The notes beneath the pieces were generated by a model. It was not told the DNA's origin. It worked only from the letters and a program-made list of their open reading frames with translations, and did not search any database. 6,068 nucleotides of DNA from an uncultured Candidatus Melainabacteria bacterium (GTDB taxonomy: Bacteria; Cyanobacteriota; Vampirovibrionia; Gastranaerophilales; Gastranaerophilaceae): assembly GCA_934754855.1 (NCBI GenBank), contig CAKVJR010000105.1:1-6068 (forward strand), read 5' to 3'. Every line of letters begins with the position of its first letter. The first letter of the stretch is position 1. This document shows positions 5,431-6,068 of this stretch, in pieces. The translations under genes and the position numbers were made by a program.

Positions 5431-5901
5431 TTATGCAACGTATTTCGGTGTTGATGATTTGATTGCTGATTCTTCTGCTTTTTCTACTTGTTGCAATTCG
5501 TTTTGTGCTGCGTTCAACAATGTGTTGATTCTTTGTTTTTCTGTATCAAGTTCTTGTTGTTGTCTTGCTAATTCTGTTTCTTGGTATTGTCTTGCTGCTG
5601 ATTGTGCTTTATCTGTAAGAGTATTGATACCGTCACCTGCTACACCGCCGAGTTTGTAACCTGCTACTGCTCCTGCCGGGTTGCAACCTGATAAAACAAA
5701 TCCTCCGACTGCTCCACCAATTTGTGCCAAGAACGAACCTGCATTTTGTCCTGCATCAATTCTATTGTGTGCTTGTTGCATTCTTGCTGTCTTTTGCGTT
5801 AATTCTGTTTCCTTATTCGAGATTTGCATCAATTGAAGATTGTATTGATTAACCTTCGCTTGTAAACTCATCTTTCTTGCTGTAAATAATGCGTAACCCA
5901 T
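5431..5901 (-). CDS. Hypothetical protein: Gln-rich coiled coils flanking a glycine-zipper hydrophobic core
   Basis: A 156-residue protein I cannot place in a named family. It has three parts. Residues 8-48 are a predicted amphipathic coiled coil rich in Gln, Lys and Met. Residues 51-92 are Gly/Ala-rich and hydrophobic, with GG and G-x-x-x-G spacing (GGAVGG, GAVAGYKLGGVAG) like a glycine-zipper hairpin able to insert in or associate with a membrane, plus a single Cys at 73. Residues 93-147 are a second long Gln/Glu coiled coil. No cleavable signal peptide is seen. The start is secure: AGGAG lies 7 nt before ATG (5909-5913), the best ribosome site in the window, implying strong translation. 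It is a single gene with its own terminator. A secreted or surface-assembled helical-hairpin protein, or a membrane-associated scaffold, are possibilities only. The N-terminal MGYALFTARK gives me an impression of a Gastranaerophilales paralogue family, unverified. Confidence 0.8.
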   Translation of the reverse strand: MGYALFTARKMSLQAKVNQYNLQLMQISNKETELTQKTARMQQAHNRIDAGQNAGSFLAQIGGAVGGFVLSGCNPAGAVAGYKLGGVAGDGINTLTDKAQSAARQYQETELARQQQELDTEKQRINTLLNAAQNELQQVEKAEESAIKSSTPKYVA

Positions 5902-5908
5902 TTTCTAT

Positions 5909-5913
5909 CTCCT
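5909..5913 (-). promoter_or_regulatory. Strong ribosome-binding site of the coiled-coil gene
   Basis: AGGAG on the minus strand, 7 nt before the ATG, is the closest match to the Shine-Dalgarno consensus in the window. It fixes the start codon at 5901. I could not assign a confident -35/-10 pair for this gene. Confidence 0.8.
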
Positions 5914-5953
5914 ATCTTTTTCTCTATCGTACTTTATTAAAAACATCGAACTT

Positions 5954-6018
5954 AAAAAAATTGCGTAAATACTTCGTATATATCGAGTATATATTTTCGG
6001 GTTTAATGCAAGTATTTA
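5954..6018 (-). terminator. Nested inverted repeat followed by a T tract, after the upstream minus-strand gene
   Basis: A 9-bp perfect inverted repeat, TAAATACTT (5966-5974) with AAGTATTTA (6010-6018), encloses 35 nt that contain a second hairpin (TATATA, loop CTCGA, TATATA on the minus strand). On the minus strand the outer stem is followed 5 nt later by T7 (5954-5960). The distal arm includes the TAA of the upstream gene. This could be a terminator of that gene or a structured 5' leader of the coiled-coil gene. The stem is AT-rich and weak, so the call is tentative. Confidence 0.35.
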
Positions 6019-6068
6019 TAAAAATCGCTCATAACCCTTGCAATCAGGGCATTCTACATGATATTTCA
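6016..6068 (-). CDS. 3' end of a minus-strand gene ending in a CPDC zinc-ribbon-like motif (partial)
   Basis: The last 16 codons before a TAA (complement 6016-6018) read KYHVECPDCKGYERFL, and the frame is open to the window edge. The C-P-x-C knuckle is typical of one half of a zinc ribbon or rubredoxin-like site. The fragment is too short for a family call, and 16 open codons could occur by chance. Its position 114 nt upstream of the coiled-coil gene, on the same strand, would place it as the preceding gene. Confidence 0.45.
   Translation of the reverse strand, partial: KYHVECPDCKGYERFL

Noticed and set aside
5459..5659. Cys/Ser-rich plus-strand open frame opposite the coiled-coil gene
   Set aside because: Its composition is the reverse complement of Gln/Ala-rich codons, and it lacks a ribosome site; the minus-strand gene has a strong one plus a terminator.

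Overview
This is an AT-rich, gene-dense chromosomal window. It holds five complete protein genes, two genes cut by the window edges, and one possible small or decayed ORF. The SLBB-domain polysaccharide export protein points to a bacterium with an outer membrane. AT-rich coding sequence, weak or absent Shine-Dalgarno sites at two genes, and the small coiled-coil protein near the right end fit an uncultured gut lineage such as Gastranaerophilales (Melainabacteria/Vampirovibrionia). That placement is an impression from memory and is not proven here. I see no tRNA, rRNA, CRISPR array, insertion sequence or phage module.

Left part (1-2108): the 3' portion of a polysaccharide export (OPX/Wza-type) gene runs to 1243 and meets, tail to tail with a 1-nt gap, a minus-strand diacylglycerol-kinase-family lipid kinase. 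The likely terminator of the export gene lies inside the 3' end of the kinase gene.

Middle part (2109-4353): a compact divergent promoter region separates the lipid kinase from a rightward two-gene operon. The operon encodes a 503-residue radical SAM/SPASM-like enzyme of unknown substrate and, 4 nt downstream, a PAP2-family membrane phosphatase. A kinase and a phosphatase that both act on lipid-type substrates flank the radical SAM enzyme, which suggests a lipid or isoprenoid-phosphate modification locus. This is inference from gene order. A strong hairpin followed by a T-rich tract sits about 60 nt inside the phosphatase gene and could attenuate it.

Right part (4381-6068): a minus-strand tcdA-like gene (tRNA t6A cyclisation) converges on the phosphatase gene. 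Upstream of it is a roughly 300-nt region with two inverted repeats resembling a dispersed intergenic repeat, a doubtful 53-codon ORF and a bidirectional terminator. Next is a minus-strand gene for a 156-residue protein with two Gln-rich coiled coils around a Gly/Ala-rich hydrophobic core, preceded by an excellent ribosome-binding site. The window ends in the last codons of a minus-strand gene finishing in a CPDC zinc-ribbon-like motif.

The most notable signals are two minus-strand promoters (lipid kinase and tcdA) whose -10 hexamers both end exactly 6 nt before the ATG, predicting leaderless mRNAs; the uncharacterised radical SAM enzyme in its lipid-gene setting; and the glycine-zipper coiled-coil protein.
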